Origin: Spirochaetota bacterium
GTDB taxonomy: Bacteria > Spirochaetota > Brachyspiria > Brachyspirales > JACRPF01
Assembly (NCBI GenBank): GCA_016214035.1
Contig: JACRPF010000005.1
Coordinates: 372,001 to 436,000 of the forward strand
Direction of reading: 5' to 3'
Length of the DNA: 64,000 bases
Part shown: positions 49,012 to 58,183 of the stretch, in pieces
How the letters are laid out: the number at the start of each line of letters is the position of its first letter
Numbering within the stretch: the stretch's first letter is position 1
Position numbers and translations under genes: made by a program
The notes under the pieces: model-generated
Databases searched by the model: none
The model's input: the letters and a program-made list of their open reading frames with translations, nothing else
Told to the model about the DNA's origin: nothing

Positions 49012-51312
49012 TTATCGCTTTTTTGATGCGGTAAGTTCTATCGTTTCGTTCAATTTCAAACTGATCGATAATGGGAAACGCACCGCCGACGATTTCTTCC
49101 CGTTATTCAGCAGCATCGCCGGTGTATTTTCAGCCGCAAGCATTATCGTTCCGCCGTTAAGGCTTTTCACGCGTATCGATGCAAGCGAACCGTTCTTCTG
49201 CAACGCGCTCACAAGAAATCCGCCTTCCACACGCACATCGGTGAATGAGACATCCTTCCACCGTGTCGGCACGGCGGGGAATATGTATATCACGCCGTTC
49301 CTCGCATGCACGAGCATCTCGATGAGCGCCGACGCGGCCCCCATCATGCCGTCAAGCTGCATGATCTCGCACTCGCCGAGTGTTTTTCCGTTGACCGCCA
49401 TATTGCCCTGATGCGGGTTCATGCGCAGCCCGTCCGGATACATACGCCGCCGCACATGCACGGTGAAGCCCCACGAGCGCGGTATGTACACCGAGGTGCG
49501 CCCTTCGTTTACAAAGAGTTCACGCCAGAGTTTGAGATACTGATACGGCGCCTCGGTGAATCCGGTGCGCGCGAGTATTATCGCCGCCCACGGAAGCCCC
49601 CATTCGCTCGCGTCCCCAAGACCCATATTGATCCAATGATCGATTGAATTATCGATGACGGTCTTTTTCTCTGGAGTGATCCCGCCGATGGTGTCGAACG
49701 GGTATATCGCTGCCAGATGCGAGTGATGCCGGTGCGGTATGGCGAGGTCCTGACCGTCCCATATGCCGATGCGTCTGTTGTCCGGCCCGCCCACAAGTGT
49801 ATACGGCGGTACCTTTTGTTTCATCTCAAGCCAGACCGGCTTCGGTTCTTCGCCGAGAATCTTCGCTGAAGCGATGAGCGCGTCGGCAAGAAGATGTATG
49901 CATGAAAGCTGGAACGATGCGTTCTTCCCGTTGCGGATGAGGCGTTCATAAAAATTGCTGTCATCAGACGGCTGCGGCTGCCCGTATTCCGGCGATACCG
50001 ACAGCGTGAGCGACAAGCCGTCGCCGTCGGGCTCAAGCATCGCTTCATAGCAGCGCATGGCGCCTTTCATGAACGGATATGCGCGTGTGCGGAGAAATTC
50101 TATGTCGCCGGAATATTTGTAGCGAAGCCAGTAGAGACCCGCAATCCATCCGGTGCAGCCCTGATCGAGCGCGCCCATGGTGCATAAGCCGCCCATAAGT
50201 ACGGCGCCGTGGTCGTCAACCGAATGCGTGAGCGTGAGTCCGTTCTCGATGCCGAAGAGTATCCTAGCATTCTCCCGCATGCGTTCTGATATACTATCGA
50301 GCCAGTCGAAGAGCGGGTTGAGGTGCTCGTAGCGTCCGATTGGAAATGCAAGCGTGTATATCTGCTGAATATTCTCGTTAACTGTGTAATCACCGGCCCA
50401 GGGCGGGAACTGATATTCCTCCACCCACGGTCCCTGCAGCGCGCACGGAAGTACGGCGGAAGGATTTGTTGCGCAGGCGAAACGATAGACGGCATAATCG
50501 AAAAACGATGAAAAATAGTCCGACGGGATTTTAATGGACGGCAAACCTTTCCAGTAGGCATGCCACCAGGACTTCACCTCGCGCATGAACGTTTCTTTAT
50601 TTGTGATGGATTGGATCGCAGTTCGTGCGGCGGTTTCGGCTTCCGGCGCATGTTTACCGCAATTCATAGCGATAATAATAGAGCTTCCGCTCCGTTCAGC
50701 GATTGCAGCCATGGCCGGGTCATCGGGACATTCCTGTATCCAGCCGTTCACGTTCTTTCCGGTGATAACCGTCGGCGGACTGAATCGGTATTTTGTCATC
50801 TCGTCTTTCAGCCATTCCCACGACGGACGAACGGCGATTTTAGCGACAAGTTTCGCGGTATCATCGATGATCAGTACCGGTTTCTGCGGATGAAGCGCAC
50901 AGACAATCTTTCCACGTTTGCCGTTCTTTGCAACGATGATGGTCAGTACACCGTCGCCTGCGTTGAGGATGCCGGTCACGGGTATAAAACCTTTCGTTAG
51001 AACAAGTTCGAAACGGCCCATCGGCAGACGGCTCGGATAGCGGACACCTTCCGGGAGTTTCTGCCGCCGCTCCTTGAAAACGGACTGTACTTTCCCCGGA
51101 TCGGCGGGGTCGTAGGCCGCTTTCATGTTTTCATACGTCATCCCTTCGGTGATGAACTCGGCGCCGCGGTGATCCCAGAAATCCGCACGGTTGACGGTGA
51201 TGTTGATGCGGTCAGTTCCCCAGACAAGCGCGCCGAACGTACCGTTGCCGAGCGCGATGCCGGCGTGCGTTCGGGGAAGCGGGAAATCGAACGAGACGAT
51301 GCGCTTTTGCAT
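49012..51312 (-). CDS. Diverged GH95-type glycoside hydrolase
   Basis: 766 residues with the GH95 layout: an N-terminal ALGNGTFGALVWG segment (cf. the GLGNGR start of GH95), an (alpha/alpha)6 barrel and a beta end domain. The catalytic set is conserved: N312 and N314 in TVNENIQ, E442 in SVSPEYG and D654 in QLDGMMG, although NFG has become MMG. No signal peptide. Overall divergence from the fucosidase at 15416 suggests a different terminal sugar, for example L-galactose. GGGAG lies 8 nt before the ATG (51312). It is convergent with argD and follows nth by 18 bp. Confidence 0.85.
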   Translation of the reverse strand: MQKRIVSFDFPLPRTHAGIALGNGTFGALVWGTDRINITVNRADFWDHRGAEFITEGMTYENMKAAYDPADPGKVQSVFKERRQKLPEGVRYPSRLPMGRFELVLTKGFIPVTGILNAGDGVLTIIVAKNGKRGKIVCALHPQKPVLIIDDTAKLVAKIAVRPSWEWLKDEMTKYRFSPPTVITGKNVNGWIQECPDDPAMAAIAERSGSSIIIAMNCGKHAPEAETAARTAIQSITNKETFMREVKSWWHAYWKGLPSIKIPSDYFSSFFDYAVYRFACATNPSAVLPCALQGPWVEEYQFPPWAGDYTVNENIQQIYTLAFPIGRYEHLNPLFDWLDSISERMRENARILFGIENGLTLTHSVDDHGAVLMGGLCTMGALDQGCTGWIAGLYWLRYKYSGDIEFLRTRAYPFMKGAMRCYEAMLEPDGDGLSLTLSVSPEYGQPQPSDDSNFYERLIRNGKNASFQLSCIHLLADALIASAKILGEEPKPVWLEMKQKVPPYTLVGGPDNRRIGIWDGQDLAIPHRHHSHLAAIYPFDTIGGITPEKKTVIDNSIDHWINMGLGDASEWGLPWAAIILARTGFTEAPYQYLKLWRELFVNEGRTSVYIPRSWGFTVHVRRRMYPDGLRMNPHQGNMAVNGKTLGECEIMQLDGMMGAASALIEMLVHARNGVIYIFPAVPTRWKDVSFTDVRVEGGFLVSALQKNGSLASIRVKSLNGGTIMLAAENTPAMLLNNGKKSSAVRFPLSISLKLNETIELTASKKR

Positions 51313-51330
51313 TGACAGCACTCCCGAAGT

Positions 51331-51984
51331 TTATTTCAATTTTTTGTAATATTCGCACCACTGCGTCACCGGGCAGATGCCGCATTTCGGCGATACGGGC
51401 CGGCACAGGTTCTGGCCGTAGGTGACGAGCGTATCGTTGTAGCTCCGCCAGTATTTTTTCGGCAGTTTCTCACGGAGCGCCATTTCGGTGTCGTACGGCG
51501 TCTTTGTCTTCACATACCCGAGCCGGTTTGATATGCGGTGCACATGCGTATCCACGCAAATGCCGTCCTTGTCATACGCCTCGCTTACCACGAGGTTTGC
51601 GGTTTTTCTGCCCACACCTTTCAGCGTCAGGAGTTCATCTATGGTGTCGGGCACTTTCCCGCCGAACTTTTCTAATATGATGCGTGATGTCTCGATAATA
51701 TGAACCGCTTTGTTGTGATAAAAGCCCACCGGGAATATGAGTTTTTCTATTTCCGCCTTTGACAGTGTGAGCATTTTATCCGGCGTGTCGGCTCGTGCGA
51801 AGAGGCGTATTGACGCGTCGCGCGTGGTCGTGTCCTTCGTCCGCAGCGACAGCATCGTCGATATGAGGATGTGATACGGTGTGCCGTTGTTCATGCGTAT
51901 CTCCGTGACGATAGGCAGCGGCATTTTTTTTACTTCCCGCAGGAGCAGCGGCATAATCTTTTCGAGCGTGCTGTTTGTGATCAT
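51331..51984 (-). CDS. nth: Endonuclease III, DNA glycosylase/AP lyase
   Basis: 217 residues, full length. It removes oxidised pyrimidines and cuts the abasic site. The helix-hairpin-helix is LKGVGRKTANLVV with catalytic Lys127; the catalytic Asp145 is in VDTHVHR. The C-terminal [4Fe-4S] loop C-x6-C-x2-C-x5-C (CRPVSPKCGICPVTQWC) is intact. The substitution LSLRTKD for the usual LSQxTxD helix is seen in some Nth relatives. A terminator separates it from the upstream CsgG-like gene. Confidence 0.95.
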   Translation of the reverse strand: MITNSTLEKIMPLLLREVKKMPLPIVTEIRMNNGTPYHILISTMLSLRTKDTTTRDASIRLFARADTPDKMLTLSKAEIEKLIFPVGFYHNKAVHIIETSRIILEKFGGKVPDTIDELLTLKGVGRKTANLVVSEAYDKDGICVDTHVHRISNRLGYVKTKTPYDTEMALREKLPKKYWRSYNDTLVTYGQNLCRPVSPKCGICPVTQWCEYYKKLK

Positions 51985-52017
51985 TGTTTTTCCATTTTTC
52001 CGGCTTTAACTGGATAC

Positions 52018-52051
52018 AAAAAAGGCGCCGTGATTGCTCACGACGCCTTTT
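52018..52051 (-). terminator. Intrinsic terminator after the CsgG-barrel gene
   Basis: Minus-strand stem AAAAGGCG-T-CGTGA / TCACG-G-CGCC with a 4-nt loop (one mismatched pair) followed by TTTTTT. It ends the transcript of the gene at 52072-53583; the A-tract on the other side may also serve the opposite direction. Confidence 0.85.
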
Positions 52052-52071
52052 GTAATTTACCGGTCAATGAT

Positions 52072-53583
52072 TTAGAAATAACCCTCAAGCGCGAACTGAA
52101 ACGAGACACCTGACAGATTCGCCGTCGGAAGTTTTGAATCTGCTGGAAATTTACCCAAATCGACTGATTCGCCGTCACTGTTCTCGGACATCGCGAACCA
52201 ACTGTTGAAAGTATCTTGCGTGATGGGTAGATAATACTTGTATCCTGCGCCTAACGAAACACCGAAATAATCGCTGAATGTCACACGTATCTGAGCGGAA
52301 ATACCCGCGCCGAGCGTATAACCCGCAAGCCAGATTGGCTTTCCATTTGGAATATATTTAATACCGTCAGAGTTCAGATAAAACATCCCGAGAGGAGCCT
52401 CTACCTTTCCCAGAGAAGCATAGCATCCCGCCACTCCGACGAACGGTTCTATGCTGAATTGAATTACTTCACCGAGGATATCGAAATTAAATCCGGGAAC
52501 AAACCGGAATTCCGCAGCTATCATTGAAAAGTTTCCCGGAAGGATACCGATGTCAAATCCCGGCTGAAAAATGCCCGTTCCCGTATAATAGCCGCGGAGA
52601 AATATTCCAGGCGTGTATTCGTTACTCGTCACCTGAAGTGTAAGCGGATAATCAGTTGTGTTATATCGGTAATAAAAATTAGAAGATTGATTGGGCGTTA
52701 CTTTGAACTGATCGAACGTTATCATAAGGCCGAGTTTCACGCCGCTCATGACGAGTTCTTCAGCAATGTCGCCTTTCTTCACGTCACCGCCGCGAACCAC
52801 GTTCGCGAGTGCATATGATTTGCCGATTTTGTCGATCTTCACGGTCGCTTTCTGATTCTGTATCTTTTCAAGCACCTTGCCGTCCGGATCCACGATGCTT
52901 TCGCCTTCGCCGAGAATTTTGAACTTCCAGTTCTGCTGAACACCGGTCTCTGAACCCACGAGGAGCTGGACTTTACCGGCTTTCACGTTGTTCACTTTGA
53001 CCTTGATCTTGAACTGATTGCGCATCTGCATGACGAGTTCATTGGCGAACTTACGGTATGCTTCCTTTAACGCAGCGTCTTTTGCCGCTTCGTTGCCGCC
53101 TTTCTTGATCTCTGCGCTGCCTTCACCCTCGATCTCTTTTGAGAAGAAGACTTCCGTGGTCTCGATCTGTATACCCTTCACGAGTATGCGGACGACCGCC
53201 TTCATGGTCGGGGTTTTGCCTTCATCGTCGCGCATGGTCTTTATTTCAAGGATGCTGCCGGTGATGGCCTTGTTGTAACCCTGTACTTTTCCCATCTGTA
53301 CTATCTGCTGCTCGGTGATGCCGGTGAGCTGCAGTTCCATCTCTTTGAGCGCCTTATCAAGATTCTGCCGGTCGACGATCTTGAAGCGTTTCATATTGAT
53401 AAGAATACTTTCGACAATTTCGGTGATCTTGTTGCCCTCGTCCTTCCAGCGATTTGAATCGTCGCGGAACGGGTATAACGCCATCGCTTCCTTTTTGTAT
53501 GTTTCCGTTACTTCCTCTTCCTGTGCGATGACCGGAAGAATAAGAGCGGAAAGCAGTACGAAAACCGAGAGAAATTTCTTCAT
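52072..53583 (-). CDS. CsgG-like domain fused to an outer-membrane beta-barrel
   Basis: 503 residues. Signal peptide MKKFLSVFVLLSALILPVIAQ. Residues about 30-130 follow the CsgG/curli-assembly pattern (MALYPFRDDSNRWKDEGNKI, ILINMKRFKIVDRQNLDKAL, AITGSILEIKTM); a FlgT-like middle (about 150-290) follows. The C-terminal about 200 residues are amphipathic strands (PGIFLRGYYTGTGIFQPGFD, SLGAGYKYYLPIT, ending FALEGYF), resembling a barrel with a terminal aromatic. The start is set by AGGAG 7 nt before ATG 53583. Possibly an outer-membrane assembly or secretion component; monocistronic. Confidence 0.7.
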   Translation of the reverse strand: MKKFLSVFVLLSALILPVIAQEEEVTETYKKEAMALYPFRDDSNRWKDEGNKITEIVESILINMKRFKIVDRQNLDKALKEMELQLTGITEQQIVQMGKVQGYNKAITGSILEIKTMRDDEGKTPTMKAVVRILVKGIQIETTEVFFSKEIEGEGSAEIKKGGNEAAKDAALKEAYRKFANELVMQMRNQFKIKVKVNNVKAGKVQLLVGSETGVQQNWKFKILGEGESIVDPDGKVLEKIQNQKATVKIDKIGKSYALANVVRGGDVKKGDIAEELVMSGVKLGLMITFDQFKVTPNQSSNFYYRYNTTDYPLTLQVTSNEYTPGIFLRGYYTGTGIFQPGFDIGILPGNFSMIAAEFRFVPGFNFDILGEVIQFSIEPFVGVAGCYASLGKVEAPLGMFYLNSDGIKYIPNGKPIWLAGYTLGAGISAQIRVTFSDYFGVSLGAGYKYYLPITQDTFNSWFAMSENSDGESVDLGKFPADSKLPTANLSGVSFQFALEGYF

Positions 53584-53678
53584 GTGAGCACTCCTGTCGT
53601 AAAAGATGTCAACGTTAGTCATTGTCCGTCAATATAAAAAAATGTCAATAGTTTATCGGATTGATACGCCGGCTGCCG

Positions 53679-53707
53679 TTGCAAAATGGAGTTGCACACG
53701 GTATAAT
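53679..53707 (+). promoter_or_regulatory. Promoter giving a very short leader for the DUF58 gene
   Basis: TTGCAA (53679-53684), 17-bp spacer, TATAAT (53702-53707). Transcription would start about 53714, only about 5 nt before the ATG at 53719, with no room for a Shine-Dalgarno. Confidence 0.65.
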
Positions 53708-53718
53708 CATGAACGATT

Positions 53719-54600
53719 ATGGCGGATCATAAAGAAATAATCAAAAATATCCGGCGCCTGGAGATTAAAACCTCGCGTGTTGTGGATGAATTCCTTTCCG
53801 GTCAGTATCACTCCGTGTTCAAAGGCCGCGGCATGGAGTTCGACGAGGTGCGCGAATACGTCCCCGGTGACGACGTACGCGACATGGACTGGAACGTCAC
53901 CGCGCGCTATGGGATTCCGTTCATCAAACGCTTCCGCGAGGAACGTGAACTAACCGTCATGCTCGTGGTCGACACCTCGGCGTCCACGGCATTCGGCAGC
54001 AGCGGTCGCGCGAAAAGCGATCTCGTGAGCGAAATAGCCGCAACGCTTGCATTCTCGGCAATCAAGAATAATGACAAGGTCGGACTCATCCTCTTTTCCT
54101 CGGTTGTAGAGAAATACCTTGCGCCGAAGAAAGGCAAAAACCATATTCTCAATATCATTCGCGAGATTGTCTATCATAAACCTGCGCATAAGGGGACATC
54201 GCTCAGCGCGGCACTTGAATACGTGAACCGGGTGCAGAAACGAAAAGCAGTTGTGTTTCTTATCTCGGATTTTTTCGATGCGGAACCGTCGCGCGAGATA
54301 CGGATGACCAACCGCCGGCACGACCTTATCGCCATTCCCGTTGATGATCCGCGGGAACGCGAACTCCCCGCCGCCGGCATTGTTGAGCTTGCCGACGCCG
54401 AGACCGGCGAGACGATGACCATCGACACCTTCGACCGCGAGACACGCATGCAGTATACGATGTACAATGAGCGGCGCATCGCCAAGCGAACCGAGTTTCT
54501 CAAGCGCAGTTCCGTGGATGCCATGCCGCTCTCCACCGACCGCGATTATGTCCATGACCTGGTGCGTTTCTTTAAAATGCGCGCGCGCCGGGCCCGTTGA
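53719..54600 (+). CDS. DUF58 protein with von Willebrand A-like fold
   Basis: 293 residues. The DUF58 signature GRGMEFDEVREYVPGDDVRD (about 36-55) is followed by DWNVTARYGIPFIKRFREER and a MIDAS-like VVDTSAS (about 79-85). Such proteins usually work with a MoxR AAA ATPase and BatA/B membrane proteins in stress tolerance, motility or protein maturation; none of those genes is in the window, so this copy stands alone. No Shine-Dalgarno; see the promoter at 53679. Confidence 0.88.
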   Translation: MADHKEIIKNIRRLEIKTSRVVDEFLSGQYHSVFKGRGMEFDEVREYVPGDDVRDMDWNVTARYGIPFIKRFREERELTVMLVVDTSASTAFGSSGRAKSDLVSEIAATLAFSAIKNNDKVGLILFSSVVEKYLAPKKGKNHILNIIREIVYHKPAHKGTSLSAALEYVNRVQKRKAVVFLISDFFDAEPSREIRMTNRRHDLIAIPVDDPRERELPAAGIVELADAETGETMTIDTFDRETRMQYTMYNERRIAKRTEFLKRSSVDAMPLSTDRDYVHDLVRFFKMRARRAR

Positions 54601-54602
54601 GT

Positions 54603-54929
54603 TTACGCGAATTTCTTTTTCACCGCCAATAATCGCACCAGCCGTTTCAGCTCATACGATGAATAATAGTCTTTCACGAGCGTTACTCCGCGCCGGTTGA
54701 AGAACGTGAAATAGCGGTGATGCTCAAGCACGTCCATGAGCGTGAGGAAGTGACGTTCGTCGAGGCGGAATGCGGCGGCGACTTCGGCAAGCGGGTAGAT
54801 GCGATCCACGGCGAAATGCGCGCGATGGAATTTGTCTGCGCGTAGTATGCTGATGAGGCGGCGGACGGCGATAGTCAGCATGGCCGCGGTAAATACGGCG
54901 GCGGCACAGATCGCGGCGATTTCGTTCAT
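54603..54929 (-). CDS. Small membrane-anchored protein with possible winged helix
   Basis: 108 residues. An N-terminal membrane helix (about 3-20, IAAICAAAVFTAAMLTIAV) is followed by a soluble helical part (YPLAEVAAAFRLDERHFLTL, then VLEHHRYFTFFNRRGVTLV) whose helix-helix-wing pattern resembles a winged helix, without proof. The start overlaps the coaBC stop (ATGA), so it is translationally coupled to it. It ends 3 bp from the convergent DUF58 gene. Unknown function. Confidence 0.55.
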   Translation of the reverse strand: MNEIAAICAAAVFTAAMLTIAVRRLISILRADKFHRAHFAVDRIYPLAEVAAAFRLDERHFLTLMDVLEHHRYFTFFNRRGVTLVKDYYSSYELKRLVRLLAVKKKFA

Positions 54930-56071
54930 GAGAGGAGCGCTTTCGCCTCGTTGACGATTACTTTCGCGCATGATGTTTTCGTCATGCGTTCATGCTCGGT
55001 GATGTCGCCGTTTTCGCGGATCACCGTTATCACGTTATCATCCGTTCCGAAACCGTCGGCTATGGTGTTCGCTATCATGAGATTCGCGCCTTTTGCCGAA
55101 AGCTTCGCGCGCGCATTATCAACGAGTTTTTCCGTTTCCGCGGCGAATGCAACCACTTTTATTTTTGTATCGCGTTCGCGCACCCGTTTGAGTATGTCGT
55201 CGTTCTCGGTGAGCGCTATCGATGTCACGCCGGCCTTCTTGAGCTTCTGCGTGTGGCGCGTTGCCGGCCTGAAATCGAGCGGGGCCGCCGCCATGATGAG
55301 GCAGTCCGCATTCCCGATACGTTCAAGAATGGCGTTCATCAGGTCTTCGGTGGTGTCTACTGTCACAGCGCCGCGAACCGGGTGTGTCACCTGTCCTTCA
55401 ATATATGTGACCGTTGCGCCGCGGTGGCGGAGTTCCTCGTATATCGCTTTTCCCATTTTGCCGCTTGAACGGTTGGTAATATAGCGTATCGGATCTATCC
55501 ATTCCCGCGTAGCGCCCGAGGTGACGATGAAGCGTTTGCCGCGGAGATCCTCACCGTGCGCGAGAACCGTATCGACGATGGTGTCAAGCGATGCGAGCCG
55601 TCCCACGTCGTGTACGCCGCAGGCAAGATCGCCCGCCTCGGGATCGATGACCGTCCAGCCCGCGTTGCGAAGCGTCTGCATGTTCCGTGTTACCGCGTCC
55701 GAGCGCCACATCTCGCTGTTCATGGCCGGTGCGATGAAGCGCTGTCCCGTATATGCGAGTGAAATGGTGGTGAGCGGATCATCGGCGATGCCGTTCGCGA
55801 GCTTCCCGATGATATTGCCGCTTGCCGGAGCAATGAGGAGTGCGTCGGCCGCTCGCGACAGATTGATATGGGTGAGCGGGTCTTTCTGCCGGAACAGGTT
55901 CATGATAACGCGGTTGCCGCTGACGGTCTCAAGCGCCTTGATACCGACGAGATGACGGGCGTTGCGTGTCACCACGCAGAACATATCAGAGCCGCGCTTG
56001 CTGAAACGGCGTACCAGATCGGGTGTTTTATAGGCTGAGATGGAACTGCTGATGCCGAGTATGATTCTCAT
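54926..56071 (-). CDS. coaBC: Bifunctional phosphopantothenoylcysteine synthetase/decarboxylase
   Basis: 381 residues. CoaBC carries out two successive steps of coenzyme A synthesis: ligation of cysteine to 4'-phosphopantothenate and decarboxylation to 4'-phosphopantetheine. The CoaC half (about 1-180) has the FMN-binding ISSSISAYKTPDLVR, APASGNIIGKLANGIADD, the PAMNSEMW motif and an active-site Cys in LACGVHDVGRL. The CoaB half has TSGATREWIDPIRYITNRSS, AAAPLDFRP (family consensus AAVADFRP) and NDILKRV. GGAG lies 6 nt before the ATG. It is followed by the coupled 108-residue gene. Confidence 0.95.
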   Translation of the reverse strand: MRIILGISSSISAYKTPDLVRRFSKRGSDMFCVVTRNARHLVGIKALETVSGNRVIMNLFRQKDPLTHINLSRAADALLIAPASGNIIGKLANGIADDPLTTISLAYTGQRFIAPAMNSEMWRSDAVTRNMQTLRNAGWTVIDPEAGDLACGVHDVGRLASLDTIVDTVLAHGEDLRGKRFIVTSGATREWIDPIRYITNRSSGKMGKAIYEELRHRGATVTYIEGQVTHPVRGAVTVDTTEDLMNAILERIGNADCLIMAAAPLDFRPATRHTQKLKKAGVTSIALTENDDILKRVRERDTKIKVVAFAAETEKLVDNARAKLSAKGANLMIANTIADGFGTDDNVITVIRENGDITEHERMTKTSCAKVIVNEAKALLS

Positions 56072-56083
56072 ATCGTGCTCCGG

Positions 56084-56482
56084 TCACGTCACTTTGTTGC
56101 CGATGAATATCAGCGCTATTTTCAGTACTAAAAACACGATAAGCGTTATGACTACATTTCTAAAGGTCGATTTGTCAATGTCTTCTTTGTTGATGACCGT
56201 CAGGAGCAGCAGTCCTGCGATGATTGCGGCCAGATAGCTTACAATCAAATCGGCGAACAAAGAGAGCAGAAAAACCGAACTTTCAAAAAGGACACTGCTT
56301 TGCGCAATCCCCGACAGCTTATACATTGCATGAAAGATAAGCGGCTGTGACAGCAAAATACCCAGGCCCATCATTCCCCAAAAACCGCTTGCAGCCGAGG
56401 ACATGCCGAATGCGGCTATGACCACAATAACGATGCTCGGCAGGGTGCCGATAGCCAATGAGACGATAACTCTGTTTTTCAT
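56084..56482 (-). CDS. Four-helix membrane protein of unknown function
   Basis: 132 residues, about four hydrophobic segments (about 7-27, 34-52, 64-97 and 110-128) and almost no loops. No motif recognised. It ends 12 bp before coaBC on the same strand and may be co-transcribed with it. No ribosome-binding site is evident; TAAAAC sits 7 nt before the ATG, another possible but weak leaderless arrangement. A 177-bp gap to the divergent M48 gene contains nothing further that I recognise. Confidence 0.5.
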   Translation of the reverse strand: MKNRVIVSLAIGTLPSIVIVVIAAFGMSSAASGFWGMMGLGILLSQPLIFHAMYKLSGIAQSSVLFESSVFLLSLFADLIVSYLAAIIAGLLLLTVINKEDIDKSTFRNVVITLIVFLVLKIALIFIGNKVT

Positions 56483-56659
56483 GTAGCTTGTTTTAGTCCC
56501 TATGTGTCGTATCTACGGTACTCATGTGTGTATTGTACAGTTTGCGGAAAATAAAACAATATTGAAGCGACACTGCGCTTGTATCAGTCGTTGAATTATA
56601 GTTATTCAATGATAATATGATATTCAAGCGATTTTGAAATCTATAACGAGGGTGCGGCC

Positions 56660-57436
56660 ATGAAAAAGTACAAAGTTCACATGATGGAAAGAATCGGACT
56701 GCTGTTGAAAATCCTGGCGAGTGCATTGTGTCTGCTCGCAGTGTTCGCGTTGTCATCCGTGATGTCAAAATCAGGCGGGGCCATGGGCGGTGCGGGGACC
56801 ATGCAGATGGTGCTCATCATGTTCATATACGTTGGGTTTATCGTGCTCTTTTTTGTTTTCAGAAAGATATTCATGATAGGGTTTATTCGGGGGAACGGCA
56901 TACGGATAACTGAAAAGCAGTTTCCCGATGTGTTCAAAGCGGCACAGCAGATGCTGCAGGATCTTGCCATGAGGAAAATGCCCAACATCTATGTAATGCA
57001 GTCTGACGGCGTTCTGAACGCATATGCCACCCGTTTCAAACTGAAGAATTATATCGTCATCTATTCCTCAATTTTCGAAATGGCGATGAAGGATAAGGAT
57101 ATCCTTCATTTCATCATGGCGCATGAGCTCGGGCATGTGAAGCGCAATCATGCATCGAAGAATTTCTGGCTTTGCCTGTCGTCGATTGTTCCGTTTCTGC
57201 AGTCGTTCTATTCCCGGGGATGTGAATATACGTGTGACAACATCGGGAAGATGCTATCGCCCAACGGTGCGGAGAACGGGCTTGTGCTTCTGGTTGCCGG
57301 CAAAGAATTGTATGAGAAGGTTGATGTCGCCGAGTACATGGCGACGACGCATGAGGATAATACGTTCATCACCAAATTCGTGGAACTGTTTCAAACGCAT
57401 CCGCATATGCCCAAGCGGATACGAAACATCAAATAA
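56660..57436 (+). CDS. M48-family membrane metalloprotease
   Basis: 258 residues. Two N-terminal membrane segments (about 11-35 and 48-75) precede a cytoplasmic or periplasmic protease domain. The zinc site is complete: H155-E-L-G-H159 within HFIMAHELGHVKRNH and E189 in CEYTCDNIG. The length is close to HtpX but lacks the two C-terminal HtpX helices. It probably degrades misfolded membrane proteins. GAGGGTG precedes the ATG. The next gene, a lipoprotein, starts 12 bp after its stop, so they are likely one operon. Confidence 0.85.
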   Translation: MKKYKVHMMERIGLLLKILASALCLLAVFALSSVMSKSGGAMGGAGTMQMVLIMFIYVGFIVLFFVFRKIFMIGFIRGNGIRITEKQFPDVFKAAQQMLQDLAMRKMPNIYVMQSDGVLNAYATRFKLKNYIVIYSSIFEMAMKDKDILHFIMAHELGHVKRNHASKNFWLCLSSIVPFLQSFYSRGCEYTCDNIGKMLSPNGAENGLVLLVAGKELYEKVDVAEYMATTHEDNTFITKFVELFQTHPHMPKRIRNIK

Positions 57437-57448
57437 CGGCAGTGGTAT

Positions 57449-58144
57449 ATGCCGATGCGCGCACATCATTCCCGGGAAGTATTTGCGCTCGTGGCGGTTG
57501 TTGTTCTGCTGTCAGCTGCATGCGGCAGACGGAATGACGCTCATGTAAATGACGTCTCCGACACCGAGGTCAGGGAAGCGGTGCGGGCGCACTATAACAG
57601 GTTCAGCGCATTTCGGGATATAGAAAAAGCCTATCGGGACCTTATTGATATACGGTTCTCGATGCAGACGAATACAGCGTTGAAAGAAACTTATTTTTCC
57701 ACGAAATATTACTTTATCATGGACTGGGTGCTGCTCGATGCTTTGACCGGATATACCAATCGCTATTTCGCTCAGTGTCTCGGTATTGCCGCAGGTCTGA
57801 ATCAATACGGCAATTATGTATTGCAGCATCAGATTACCGAGTTTCTCAATGTCATGTTCTACCATGATATGCGGCGGTATCTGCTAAGCGTGGTGAGACG
57901 TGACGGTGTGACCAACTATTTCCGCGAACCATTCAATGAAGCAATGCTGCGGTCTTTATCGAAAATCGAGATAGTCCCCATCGAATTTATCAGAAAGGGC
58001 AGGGGCGCTTATAAAGACGAAGTTCTGGTAAAATCGAATGAATTGTATGAGATTGATCAGCAGACCCGGGATCCGGACGTACATGCGCTTATTCAGGCGA
58101 TACATATGAATAACCGGGGGAATTATCTGTACTCGAAAAAGTAA
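57449..58144 (+). CDS. Secreted lipoprotein of unknown function
   Basis: 231 residues. The hydrophobic segment FALVAVVVLLSAAC ends in a lipobox (Cys25). The mature part is mostly helical with many Tyr, Arg and Asn (KETYFSTKYYFIMDWVLLDA, FYHDMRRYLLSV) and no recognisable motif. It begins 12 bp after the M48 protease gene, so it may be its cofactor or substrate. The stop codon TAA forms the first bases of the following hairpin. Confidence 0.6.
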   Translation: MPMRAHHSREVFALVAVVVLLSAACGRRNDAHVNDVSDTEVREAVRAHYNRFSAFRDIEKAYRDLIDIRFSMQTNTALKETYFSTKYYFIMDWVLLDALTGYTNRYFAQCLGIAAGLNQYGNYVLQHQITEFLNVMFYHDMRRYLLSVVRRDGVTNYFREPFNEAMLRSLSKIEIVPIEFIRKGRGAYKDEVLVKSNELYEIDQQTRDPDVHALIQAIHMNNRGNYLYSKK

Positions 58145-58177
58145 GCCCCTCGATTCCATGTGGAAAAGAGGGGCTTA
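58142..58177 (+). terminator. Stem-loop at the end of the lipoprotein gene
   Basis: TAAGCCCCTC / GAGGGGCTTA (10 bp, perfect) with an inner TTCCA-TG-TGGAA stem. Only a weak T-tract follows (TTATCGTT), so termination strength is uncertain; it also separates the gene from the convergent tRNA. Confidence 0.55.
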
Positions 58178-58183
58178 TCGTTC

